A stretch of 64,000 nt of DNA from Bacteroidales bacterium WCE2008. Its GTDB lineage: Bacteria > Bacteroidota > Bacteroidia > Bacteroidales > UBA932. A program made the position numbers and the translations under genes. The DNA lies in NCBI GenBank assembly GCA_900167925.1, contig FUZM01000001.1, positions 434,001-498,000 of the forward strand. Direction: 5' to 3'. Shown piece after piece: positions 53,231-61,448 of the stretch. Each line of letters opens with the position of its first letter. Position 1 is the first letter of the stretch. The notes under the pieces were generated by a model that was given only the letters and a program-made list of their open reading frames with translations, did no database searches and was not told where the DNA came from.

Positions 53231-54139
53231 ATGTATTTTTTTATCGATAAAGATTTAAAAGAGTGTTATAGGAAACGTGACGCTCTGTACAGCCGTCTAA
53301 TGGAGGTTTACCGTAGTCTTTCTCTTTCTCGGTATCCGTATAATCTGTGTAAAATCAAAAAGAATAGTTTATATCCTCTAGGCCGTAAATATCTTATCTG
53401 GTTTCAGTTTTCGGATTATGTTCTTTCGGAACGTCAGAATAGGACTTGGAGGTTGTATTATAGGGAAAGAAATCTTCGTTGCGATTGTGGATATTATGAT
53501 TCTGAAGAAGAGGCTTACGAGGCTTTTTATAATATAATAAGGGATTCTGCATATGATCATTATTACTATATTCATAAAATCAAAGGGCGTTATAGCGCTT
53601 ATGTACGATCTGTACGCATGAAAGAGATAGATGCGTTGATTGATGACTATGTCGCAGGGAAGATAGATACTGATTATTTTGTCGACAGATTTCTGGCATT
53701 TTATAAGTCTGAAAAGTACGATGATAGTCTACGCTTAAGGGATATGAGCGAACTGATCGGCTTAAAGGAAAAGATAAAAGAATACAAAGCCTCGGAAATC
53801 AGTTCAGATGATTTGAAAGATGCTGCAGGTAAAAAAAGGTATGGAGAGAGAGCTATAGTGGAGTTTTACTATATCCTTAATGAGTTCGAAAAGCAAGAGG
53901 TTCCCTTATATCGTTTCGTCCGGGAGGTTACAAAAGTCATCAACGACTCCTCGGAATTCGATAAACTGCCGGCGGCTACCAGAAATATACTTTTGGACAT
54001 AGCCGATTATTCTTCCAATTGTACAACCCATGGAGGTCAGACGGAGGACGGACAGACAATCCATTCGTGGAGGGATCTCCGCGAATATGTAAGGCCATTC
54101 GTCGTGAAACTGAAGCGGAGTATGTTCGACTATGACTAG
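53231..54139 (+). CDS. hypothetical protein, AT-rich, Tyr-rich (302 aa)
   Basis: Not recognised. No signal peptide or membrane helix. The first 140 residues are unusually rich in Tyr, Arg and Lys (YRKRDALYSRLMEVYRSL, WRLYYRERNLRCDCGYYDSE, DHYYYIHKIKGRYSAYVRS). The rest is mostly helical and charged (LIGLKEKIKEYKASEISSDD; RFVREVTKVINDSSEF). The AAGxxYDS-like pattern of DNA-arm-type domains is not clear enough to call. Codon usage is markedly AT-richer than flanking genes, which suggests recent acquisition. Its last 4 bases overlap the end of convergent lpxK. Confidence 0.65.
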   Translation: MYFFIDKDLKECYRKRDALYSRLMEVYRSLSLSRYPYNLCKIKKNSLYPLGRKYLIWFQFSDYVLSERQNRTWRLYYRERNLRCDCGYYDSEEEAYEAFYNIIRDSAYDHYYYIHKIKGRYSAYVRSVRMKEIDALIDDYVAGKIDTDYFVDRFLAFYKSEKYDDSLRLRDMSELIGLKEKIKEYKASEISSDDLKDAAGKKRYGERAIVEFYYILNEFEKQEVPLYRFVREVTKVINDSSEFDKLPAATRNILLDIADYSSNCTTHGGQTEDGQTIHSWRDLREYVRPFVVKLKRSMFDYD

Positions 54140-55269
54140 CCCTTCAGGGCGTTGAGGAGAGTGGTTTCGAAGACGGCTTTTTCGTTGTCGGAGAGGAAGA
54201 AGACTTCGATTGGTATCCGGAACATCCGCTTGCGGAGAGTCTCGGGTACTTTTTTATTGTCCAGAACGCGCTGGCTGTCCTTCTCGGTGGTGATTACCAC
54301 GGATGTCGCATACTCCTTGGCAGCAGCCGCAATCTCCCTTATGTCGGAATTGGAGAAACGGTGGTGGTCGCCGTATCGGAAGTGGCGCACAATCTTATAT
54401 GAGTCGCTGAGGAAACGGCGGAGCGGAGTATCCTTCGCGATACCGGTAAACAGAATCGCCTTCTTGGAATAGATATACCTCGGATCCCCCTCCTCGTAGA
54501 CAGCCTCGAGCTCGCTATAAGTGATACTCGTGAACACGATTGTCATCTTCTTGCCGTTCGAGTATGTGCCCACGCAAGTCTCCGGGTTGAAATTGCTTAT
54601 CCCAAGCGGCTTGAGCCATTCAGTCCTCTCCCAGCTCTCCATGTACGCCGGGCACTTGGTGACCACTATGGTATCAGCCTCGGAAATCCTCTCCGGAAGA
54701 TCACGCAGACGCCCGAAAGGCATAAGCCTGTCATCATAGATAGGACGATTATAATCGATAAGCACGATATTGTACTTAGCTTTCAGAGCCCTGTACTGGA
54801 AAGCGTCGTCAAGCACAATCACATCAGCTGCCGGCAGGTCCTTGTCAATGCATTTGCGGGCCTTGCGGGAAGTCTGGAGCTTATCGGGACAAGTAAGGAA
54901 ATCGCAGCCCTCGAAACGGTTCTTGTCGACTGCGACGGTAACTGCCGGGAACTTCTTCTTTATCTGGAGAGGCTCGTCTCCGAAAAGCTTGGCGCTACCG
55001 TCTCTGCTGACCTGCTGGAAACCCTTGCTCCTGCGCTTGTAACCGCGGGAAAGCACGGCGATATTCTTCATTCCCCATTCCTCGCTCGCGAGAAGAGTCC
55101 TCAGAACCATCTCGGTATGCGGAGTCTTGCCGGTGCCGCCGACGGTTATATTTCCGATACATATAGTCGGCACGTCGCACGTATGCACTTTCTTCAGCCC
55201 GCAGTTATAGAGGCCGTTTCTGATCTTGAGCGTCAAGTAATAGGGTAACAATAAAACTTTATCCAGCAT
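54136..55269 (-). CDS. lpxK: tetraacyldisaccharide 4'-kinase
   Basis: Phosphorylates the lipid A disaccharide at the 4' position on the inner-membrane cytoplasmic face. 377 aa. N-terminal membrane-associated segment (LLPYYLTLKIRNGLYNCGLK), P-loop GNITVGGTGKTP at 39-50, conserved LSRGYKRRSKG and DDAFQYRALKAKYNIVLIDYNRP. All kinase motifs are intact. Single gene with its own promoter; divergent from dusB. Confidence 0.95.
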   Translation of the reverse strand: MLDKVLLLPYYLTLKIRNGLYNCGLKKVHTCDVPTICIGNITVGGTGKTPHTEMVLRTLLASEEWGMKNIAVLSRGYKRRSKGFQQVSRDGSAKLFGDEPLQIKKKFPAVTVAVDKNRFEGCDFLTCPDKLQTSRKARKCIDKDLPAADVIVLDDAFQYRALKAKYNIVLIDYNRPIYDDRLMPFGRLRDLPERISEADTIVVTKCPAYMESWERTEWLKPLGISNFNPETCVGTYSNGKKMTIVFTSITYSELEAVYEEGDPRYIYSKKAILFTGIAKDTPLRRFLSDSYKIVRHFRYGDHHRFSNSDIREIAAAAKEYATSVVITTEKDSQRVLDNKKVPETLRKRMFRIPIEVFFLSDNEKAVFETTLLNALKG

Positions 55270-55291
55270 CGGTCAAATCTTCTAAATCATG

Positions 55292-55299
55292 CAAATTTA
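55292..55299 (-). promoter_or_regulatory. -7 box of lpxK
   Basis: TAAATTTG on the minus strand, a full TAnnTTTG match, 22 bases before the lpxK ATG. No clear -33 box. Confidence 0.5.
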
Positions 55300-55322
55300 G
55301 CAAAATCCTGCGTAATAATTGT

Positions 55323-55330
55323 TAACTTTG
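55323..55330 (+). promoter_or_regulatory. -7 box of dusB
   Basis: TAACTTTG, a full TAnnTTTG match, 17 bases before the dusB ATG. The upstream TTTA is 23 bases away, too far for a good -33 box. Confidence 0.5.
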
Positions 55331-55347
55331 CCGCGTAGATTTAAGGT

Positions 55348-56382
55348 ATGAAAATAGGAAATATAGATCTTGGAGACAGGCCCGTCCTGCTGGCCCCGAT
55401 GGAGGATGTGACAGACGCATCCTTCAGGGTGATCTGCAGGGAGTGCGGAGCCGACATGGTCTATACCGAATTCGTACCCTCGGAGGGCCTGATCCGCGAC
55501 GCCTCCAAGGCCATCGCCAAGATGCGCACCTCCGACCAGGAGGCCCCGATCGGCATCCAGATCTACGGCAACGTCCTCGAGAACATGGTCGAGGCCGCCA
55601 AGATGGCCGACCATGCCGCTGAAATCGCCGGAGGTCATGGCTGCGACCTCGTGGACATCAACTTCGGCTGCCCGGTCAGCAAGATCGCCGGCAGGGGAGC
55701 AGGCTCCGGCATGATGCGCGAGCCAGACAAGATGGTCGCAATCACAAAAGCCATCGTCGAGGCTGTCGGAAAGCCCGTCACCGTCAAGACCAGGCTCGGC
55801 TGGGACGACAACTCCAAGATCATAGTAGAGCTCGCCGAAAGGCTCCAGGACGTCGGCATCAAGGCCCTGACCATACACGGGCGCACCCGCTGCCAGATGT
55901 ACAAAGGCGAAGCCGACTGGACCCTCATCGGAGCAGTCAAGGCCAACCCGAGGATGACCATCCCGATCATCGGCAACGGCGACGTCAACTCTGCCGTGAA
56001 AGCGAAAGAAATGTTCGACCGCTACGGAGTCGACGCGATCATGGTAGGCCGCGCGTCTTTCGGCCATCCATGGATATTCTCCGAGATCAAGCACTACCTC
56101 GGGACCGGGGAAGAAATGCCGCCTCTAGGCGTGCGCGAAAGAGTCGCCCTGGCCAAGAGGCAGATGCAGCTTTCCCTCGACCTGAAAGGCCCCGTGACCG
56201 GAGTCTACGAGATGCGCAGACATCTCAGCTGCTACTTCAAAGGCTTGCCTGACTTCCGCGAGACAAGGATGAAACTCGTCACCACCAACGATGCCGACGA
56301 AGTCATGAAACTTCTCGACTACGTTGCAGAACGCTGGGGCGACACTCCTCTGTCGGAGACCGCCAGCGTCTATGGTCTGTGA
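55348..56382 (+). CDS. dusB: tRNA-dihydrouridine synthase
   Basis: 344 aa FMN enzyme reducing uridine in the tRNA D-loop. LLAPMEDVTD at 14-23 (FMN-binding strand), catalytic Cys108 in DINFGCPVSKI, and QIYGN and HGRTRCQMYKGEADW for tRNA and FMN binding. The C-terminal helical RNA-binding domain is present. Subfamily DusB is the normal single Dus of Bacteroidetes, hence the symbol. Convergent with the flippase gene, overlapping it by 13 bases. Confidence 0.9.
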   Translation: MKIGNIDLGDRPVLLAPMEDVTDASFRVICRECGADMVYTEFVPSEGLIRDASKAIAKMRTSDQEAPIGIQIYGNVLENMVEAAKMADHAAEIAGGHGCDLVDINFGCPVSKIAGRGAGSGMMREPDKMVAITKAIVEAVGKPVTVKTRLGWDDNSKIIVELAERLQDVGIKALTIHGRTRCQMYKGEADWTLIGAVKANPRMTIPIIGNGDVNSAVKAKEMFDRYGVDAIMVGRASFGHPWIFSEIKHYLGTGEEMPPLGVRERVALAKRQMQLSLDLKGPVTGVYEMRRHLSCYFKGLPDFRETRMKLVTTNDADEVMKLLDYVAERWGDTPLSETASVYGL

Positions 56383-57860
56383 CGTAACTTGTCCACCACG
56401 TCCATGAAGTCCCTTCTGACTATGAAGGCAGCGAATCCCGCAATCAGCACAGTATTGGCCAGCAGGGCCGGAATCATGGAAAGACGGCCGTTCACGAATG
56501 TCATCGCAGCGAAGATCACGGCTGCGAGCAGGGCATAGACACCGATATCCCTGAGCTTGTAATCGATAGGATAATACTTCTGTCCCACGAGATAGGACAG
56601 CAACATCGATATGCCATATCCGGCCACTCCGCCCCATGCGCAGGCCATGTAGCCGAACTTCGGGATCAGCAGCACGTTGATGGCGATCAGCACCAGGCAG
56701 CCGATTCCCGAGAATACAGCTCCCCAGATAGTCTTGTCGATGAGCTTGTACCAGAACGAAAGATTGAAATAGATACCCATCATCAGCTCTCCCGCCATCA
56801 CTATCGGCACTACCTTGAGACCTCCCCAGTAATCCTTCGGGACGATATACCTCAGTATGTCCATATAACCGATGACGCAGAGATAGGCCAGCAGGGTGAA
56901 GATGATGAAATACCTCATGCCCTTCGAATAGGTCTCCTTCTGGTCCGACTCCTTCTCCTTCGACGAGCCGAACACGAAAGGCTCATAAGCAAACCGGAAG
57001 GCCTGGGTTATCATGGCCATGATCATCGCAATCTTGAATCCGGCCGCATAGATGCCCAGCTGGGCGTTGCCGTCAGTTCCCGGATAGACCTTAGGGAAGA
57101 TTATCTTGTCCGCGCTCTGGTTGAGGGAACCCGCGATTCCGAGCAGCAATATCGGCCAAGCATAGTTCAGCATTCGCTTGAGAAGGCTGAAATCGAAGCC
57201 GTCCCGCATGCAGCGAATCTCCTTCCAGAAGAAGAAAGTGATGGACGAAGTACAGAACAGGTTGATCCCGAAAGCATATCCGATCCCGACTGCAGGGTCA
57301 TATATCTTTCCCACGAGCTCCGGACTCTTGGCGTAGAGCCATGGCAGGCCCACGAAGAACAGCAGGTTGAGACCGATGTTCAGGAAAATGAACAGAAGCT
57401 TCAGGAAAGCGAAGCGCAGCGGCCTCTTGCTATATCTCAGATATGCGAACATGATCGACTGGAACGCATCCAGGGCGACCACGATGGCCATCGACCAGAT
57501 GAAGAACGGATGGTCCGGATATTTCATGAATTCCGAGACCGGACCGATGAATCCCAGCACCAGGGCCACGAAAACCACGGAAGTCGTAAATACCGACCAC
57601 AAGGCCGTGGAGAACACCTTCTTGGGATCCTCGCCGTCCTTGTTGGCAAAGCGGAAGAAGGCCGTCTCCATACCATACGTCAGGATAACCAGCAGCAAAG
57701 CCGTGTAGGCATACACGTTGGTTATCACTCCGAAGCCGCCGCTCGCAGCGGTAAGCTTGTAGGTATAGAGCGGGGTGAGCAGGTAGTTAAGGAATCGTCC
57801 TATGATACTGCTCAGACCGTAGATGGCGGTATCCTTCGCCAAGGTCTTCATGCTTGCCAT
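56370..57860 (-). CDS. Wzx/MATE-like polysaccharide or lipid-linked sugar flippase
   Basis: 496 aa, 12-14 membrane helices across the whole length, no soluble domain. N-terminal motif TAIYGLSSIIGRFLNYLLTPLYT is typical of the polysaccharide biosynthesis (MOP superfamily, RfbX/Wzx-like) transporters. The substrate cannot be read; no glycosyltransferases are next to it. Last gene of an operon with the lipid kinase and the LtaS-like enzyme (8-base gap), so a lipid-linked product made by those enzymes is a plausible cargo. Confidence 0.85.
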   Translation of the reverse strand: MASMKTLAKDTAIYGLSSIIGRFLNYLLTPLYTYKLTAASGGFGVITNVYAYTALLLVILTYGMETAFFRFANKDGEDPKKVFSTALWSVFTTSVVFVALVLGFIGPVSEFMKYPDHPFFIWSMAIVVALDAFQSIMFAYLRYSKRPLRFAFLKLLFIFLNIGLNLLFFVGLPWLYAKSPELVGKIYDPAVGIGYAFGINLFCTSSITFFFWKEIRCMRDGFDFSLLKRMLNYAWPILLLGIAGSLNQSADKIIFPKVYPGTDGNAQLGIYAAGFKIAMIMAMITQAFRFAYEPFVFGSSKEKESDQKETYSKGMRYFIIFTLLAYLCVIGYMDILRYIVPKDYWGGLKVVPIVMAGELMMGIYFNLSFWYKLIDKTIWGAVFSGIGCLVLIAINVLLIPKFGYMACAWGGVAGYGISMLLSYLVGQKYYPIDYKLRDIGVYALLAAVIFAAMTFVNGRLSMIPALLANTVLIAGFAAFIVRRDFMDVVDKLRHRP

Positions 57861-57868
57861 AAAAATCC

Positions 57869-59929
57869 CTATTTAGAAAAATCTATGTTTGCTCTCTGAT
57901 AGAAGGCCTGGGCCTCGAGAAGCTGCTTCTCGTAAGGAGCCTCGGCCAGAGTCTCGTCATACTGCCAGCCGTCATGCTGCTCTATCTTGAACTGGCGCAC
58001 CATCCTCACCGGCGAAAGCACGGTCAGCACTCCGTCGGCGAAATATCCCAGATCCTGATACGTAGCCATGAAAGCCCTCTCCTTGAAGTCCGGGTCCAGG
58101 ATATCCTGACCATAGAACTTCGAGTCATAAGAGAAGTTCAGCAGCTTGAACAGAGTCGGCATCACATCGATCTGCGAACATGTCTTCGCAACCCTCTGAG
58201 GCTCGATGAAGCCAGGGGCGTAGATGATTGCAGGAATATGGTAGCAGTCCAGAGGCAGGCTGGTCTTGCCGGCGCTCGAAGCGCAGTGGTCGGCCATGAT
58301 CACGAATACGGTATTCTCGAACCATGGCTTAGTCTTGGCCTCCTCGATGAACTTTCCGATAGCGTAGTCGGTGTATTTCACGGCAGCCGCGCGGGACATC
58401 GGATTGCCGTCATACTCGATGCGGCCCTCCGGATAGGTGTACGGGCGGTGGTTGCTGATGGTCATTATATGGGCGAAGAACGGAGTGCCGGAAGCGGCGT
58501 CCGCGTCGAAGCGTTTCAGGGCCTCCCTGTAGGTGTCCTCGTCGGATGTGCCCCAGATGTTCGCAAATATGATCTTGTCCTGCTCGTAGGTCTTCTTGTC
58601 GACGATCTCATAGCCGTTGCCGCCGAAGAATGTGCCCATGTTGTCGAAATAGCTGTCGCCTCCGTAGATGTACTTGCGGCTGTAGCCGAGACCCTCGAGA
58701 ATGCTGCCGGTAGAGAACAGGCCTCCGTTGTCCGGGCGTTTCACGATGCTCTCGCCGGAGCTTGGCGGGATGCAGAGAGTGACTGCCTCCAGGCCGCGCA
58801 CCGTCCTGTTGCCGGTCGCATAGAGATTGTCGAACACAAGGCTCTTTCCGACCAGGGAGTCCATGTACGGAGTGATTCCGCGGGTGTCCCCGTAGGTCGC
58901 CATGAAATCGGCGCTCATGCTCTCGATTGTGATCAGCACGATGTTCTTCTTTATCGGGTCGCCCTCGCAGCGGATCTCCTGGACGCCCTCGGAGTTCTGG
59001 TTGCAGAGCTCCTGCTTGATGGCCGTAGCCTCCTCCTCAGGGAGCATGCTGTAGAACTGCTCGTAGTCGAGCTCGTTGCTCGTGAATGCCTCCAGGAAGT
59101 CCCAGCAGCCGTTCTCCTGAAGCTGGGTCGCGAAGACATTGGCGCTGCCGAGGTTGCGGTAACCCCAGTGTAGCCAGAATATGCTCAGGGAGACTGCGGC
59201 GGCCATTCCTATGAAGGTAAGGATATACTGGCCGGGGCTGCCGATTCCGGACTCGCTGATAGCATGCTTCCGGGTCATGAACCAGCAGATGATTCCCGAT
59301 ACTGCCAGCATGGCGAGGATCATCGGAACCATCGGATAGGACTCGAAAATGTTGCCGATCACTTCGTGCGTATAGACGAGATAATCGACGGCGATGAAGT
59401 TGTATCGTACTCCGAACTCGCTCCAGAAGACCACTTCGCTGAAGGCGTTGGTGATCACGCAGCATGCATAGACCATCATTGTCAGCCAGATCATCGTCTT
59501 TCTCCAGCCTTTGCGGATGCCCGGGATGAAGAGCTTGAGGGAAAAACATACGAGGAAGAATACCAGCACGCCCTTAACGATGCGTGGAAGCGGTCCGCCG
59601 TATTCGTCAGTAATATCGTTGAACAGGAATACGTAGGCCGTCAGCGCGAGAAGAAGGATTTCGATTATCGCTCCGAACGGTTTGCGATATTTGGCGTCCG
59701 TCAGGAAAGAGTATATAAGGAACGCCGGCACAAGCGCGATCGTCGCGAAAGCAATGTCGTTGAGAGGTCCGATAAGGAAAATCTTTAGCCACTCCACAGC
59801 AGAGAAACTGACGACAGTAAGAGGGTGGAACAGCAGTATGATTCTGGTAATGAAGCCCACAATCAGCGCCAGAAGATAGAATTTGGGCGCATAGAAACCG
59901 AACCAATCGTAAACTTTTTTCTTTCTCAT
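57869..59929 (-). CDS. LtaS/EptA-like membrane sulfatase-fold phosphotransferase
   Basis: 686 aa. Five membrane helices in the first 240 residues, then a periplasmic alkaline phosphatase/sulfatase domain (about 310-620). Metal site: NIVLITIESMSADF at its start, catalytic Thr376 in TGNRTVRGLEA, and DHCASSAGKT near the end. This is the layout of lipoteichoic acid synthase-like enzymes and phosphoethanolamine transferases, which move phospho-head-groups from phospholipids. Bacteroidetes lack LTA, so the acceptor is unknown. Overlaps the lipid kinase gene by 4 bases (ATGA). Confidence 0.88.
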   Translation of the reverse strand: MRKKKVYDWFGFYAPKFYLLALIVGFITRIILLFHPLTVVSFSAVEWLKIFLIGPLNDIAFATIALVPAFLIYSFLTDAKYRKPFGAIIEILLLALTAYVFLFNDITDEYGGPLPRIVKGVLVFFLVCFSLKLFIPGIRKGWRKTMIWLTMMVYACCVITNAFSEVVFWSEFGVRYNFIAVDYLVYTHEVIGNIFESYPMVPMILAMLAVSGIICWFMTRKHAISESGIGSPGQYILTFIGMAAAVSLSIFWLHWGYRNLGSANVFATQLQENGCWDFLEAFTSNELDYEQFYSMLPEEEATAIKQELCNQNSEGVQEIRCEGDPIKKNIVLITIESMSADFMATYGDTRGITPYMDSLVGKSLVFDNLYATGNRTVRGLEAVTLCIPPSSGESIVKRPDNGGLFSTGSILEGLGYSRKYIYGGDSYFDNMGTFFGGNGYEIVDKKTYEQDKIIFANIWGTSDEDTYREALKRFDADAASGTPFFAHIMTISNHRPYTYPEGRIEYDGNPMSRAAAVKYTDYAIGKFIEEAKTKPWFENTVFVIMADHCASSAGKTSLPLDCYHIPAIIYAPGFIEPQRVAKTCSQIDVMPTLFKLLNFSYDSKFYGQDILDPDFKERAFMATYQDLGYFADGVLTVLSPVRMVRQFKIEQHDGWQYDETLAEAPYEKQLLEAQAFYQRANIDFSK

Positions 59930-60804
59930 ATCTTTTTGTTATCGGGGGCGGCAACGCGCAGCGCCGCCGGAACCATTGTTATCTTTATTTCTTTTCCTTC
60001 TTCGCAAGGGTCTCCGTCGTAGTGCATGGCTCCCTCGGTTGACCTTTGGATCATGACCTCGGCGCCGCGCAGACATACAGTCCTCCGGGACTTGTGCGCC
60101 TGTCCTGTCAGCAGTTTCAGCGCCAGAGCGGGAATCTCCCAGGTCCGGAACGGCTCGACGATAGTTACGTCGAAAAGGCCGTCAGTCACGGAAGCGAGCG
60201 GAGTGATCCGCGCCTGGTTGCCCCACTGATTGACATTTCCGACAGTGATCATGGCAGCGCGCCCGGCCCATTTCTGTCCGTCGACTTCGACCGTATAGCT
60301 CTCCGGCTCGAAGTTCAGCCAGTCCTTCATCGCTGTCGTGATGTATGTCCATAAGCCCCTGGACTTCGAGGAAGCGAAGTCTCGGCCCACGATTGCGTCG
60401 AAACCGACGCCGGTGGTGCAGAAGAACGGACGGCCGTTGACGATTCCATGATCCATCGACGTGACCGTCGCCTTGTTGAGCTGCAGTATGGCTTTTTTCG
60501 GGTTGCGGCTGATGCCCAGATGGAGGGCGAGTCCGTCGCCGCTGCCGCAAGGGATGATGCCGAGGGCTTTTCCGCTGCCGACAAGTCCCTGGGCGACTTC
60601 GCTGACGGTGCCGTCGCCGCCGACTGCCACTACTATGTCTGCATCGCAGTCTCTGGCGATTTCGGTGGCCTGTCCGCGGCGGGTTGTCTTTATTATTTCA
60701 TACCCGAAGCGGGCTTTGTCTATCAGCTTGTCTATGAGCGCGATTATCCGGTTTTTGTCCTTGCCTCCGGATATCGGATTGACTATAAATAATACTTTCT
60801 CCAC
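59926..60804 (-). CDS. YegS/DgkB-type lipid (diacylglycerol) kinase
   Basis: 292 aa. NPISGGKDK at 9-17 and the catalytic GGDGTVSEV at 62-70, followed by IPCGSGDGLALHLG, all hallmarks of the DAGK_cat family. Phosphorylates diacylglycerol, a sphingosine-type base or another lipid. Downstream genes encode an LtaS-like enzyme (which would release diacylglycerol) and a flippase: recycling of diacylglycerol left by the transferase is a consistent role, as DgkB does in Gram-positives. Sphingolipid kinase is the alternative in Bacteroidales. Confidence 0.88.
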   Translation of the reverse strand: MEKVLFIVNPISGGKDKNRIIALIDKLIDKARFGYEIIKTTRRGQATEIARDCDADIVVAVGGDGTVSEVAQGLVGSGKALGIIPCGSGDGLALHLGISRNPKKAILQLNKATVTSMDHGIVNGRPFFCTTGVGFDAIVGRDFASSKSRGLWTYITTAMKDWLNFEPESYTVEVDGQKWAGRAAMITVGNVNQWGNQARITPLASVTDGLFDVTIVEPFRTWEIPALALKLLTGQAHKSRRTVCLRGAEVMIQRSTEGAMHYDGDPCEEGKEIKITMVPAALRVAAPDNKKI

Positions 60805-60845
60805 GTTACGGGCTTTTTTCAGAATGTAAAAATAGTAAAAAATTG

Positions 60846-60853
60846 TATTTTTG
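60846..60853 (+). promoter_or_regulatory. -7 box before the 145-aa membrane protein gene
   Basis: TATTTTTG, full TAnnTTTG match, 26 bases before the ATG. No -33 box seen. Confidence 0.5.
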
Positions 60854-60879
60854 CATAGATATCAAAGACGTAGAATAAA

Positions 60880-61317
60880 ATGAAGGATCTTCAGATGATG
60901 GATGCGGGAAGCGTCCTTATTGAGACAGGAGAGGGTTTTGGCAGCGTTATCGGATGCGTCAAGGCCGAACTCGCCGAATATGGTGAAGTCAAGGCAACCG
61001 ATCTCGGGTTCAGCATGGACTTCTCCAATTCATGGAGGCGCCGCCGCATTTCATGCACTGTCGAGGATGCCGGCTCGACCGGCAGCAATGATTCCGAAGA
61101 CCGGGAAGTCCGCCGCTACGCAGTGACTTTCAAGGAAGGGAACGCCTCCGGCTGGCTGCGTAAAGTCTTCTTCGCCGTCCTTCTCGCCGCCCTCGCGATT
61201 CTTACTTTCCGCTGCATTTTCGCCCTCGTCGGATTCCTTCTGGCAGCCTACTGGAGCATCATTCCAGCCTCATCTTCCAGACGTATTTTAGAAAGAATCA
61301 AAAGCCGTATTTCTTAA
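60880..61317 (+). CDS. small C-terminally anchored membrane protein of unknown function
   Basis: 145 aa. A soluble N-terminal part (about 1-90) with alternating beta strands (GSVLIETGEGFGSVIGCVKAE; RRRISCTVEDAG) and a hydrophobic C-terminal hairpin of two helices (about 95-130; VFFAVLLAALAILTF and FALVGFLLAAYWSII), ending in a basic tail (RRILERIKSR). I do not recognise the family. Divergent from the lipid-kinase operon, with an independent promoter. Confidence 0.65.
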   Translation: MKDLQMMDAGSVLIETGEGFGSVIGCVKAELAEYGEVKATDLGFSMDFSNSWRRRRISCTVEDAGSTGSNDSEDREVRRYAVTFKEGNASGWLRKVFFAVLLAALAILTFRCIFALVGFLLAAYWSIIPASSSRRILERIKSRIS

Positions 61318-61448
61318 TTTTCAAGCAGTTGCATAACGATTTTCGCAAATTGAACGTCCTTTTTACGAAAAATGCAAGTCAACGTGTGTTAAAATAAGCT
61401 AAGTTGGCATCGGGTTTTACCCAATAACTTAACTAACAACTTATTAAA

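Noticed and set aside
57869..59929. Lipoteichoic acid synthase (ltaS) as a firm name
   Set aside because: The fold and catalytic Thr fit, but Bacteroidetes do not make lipoteichoic acid; only the broader LtaS/EptA-like call is justified.
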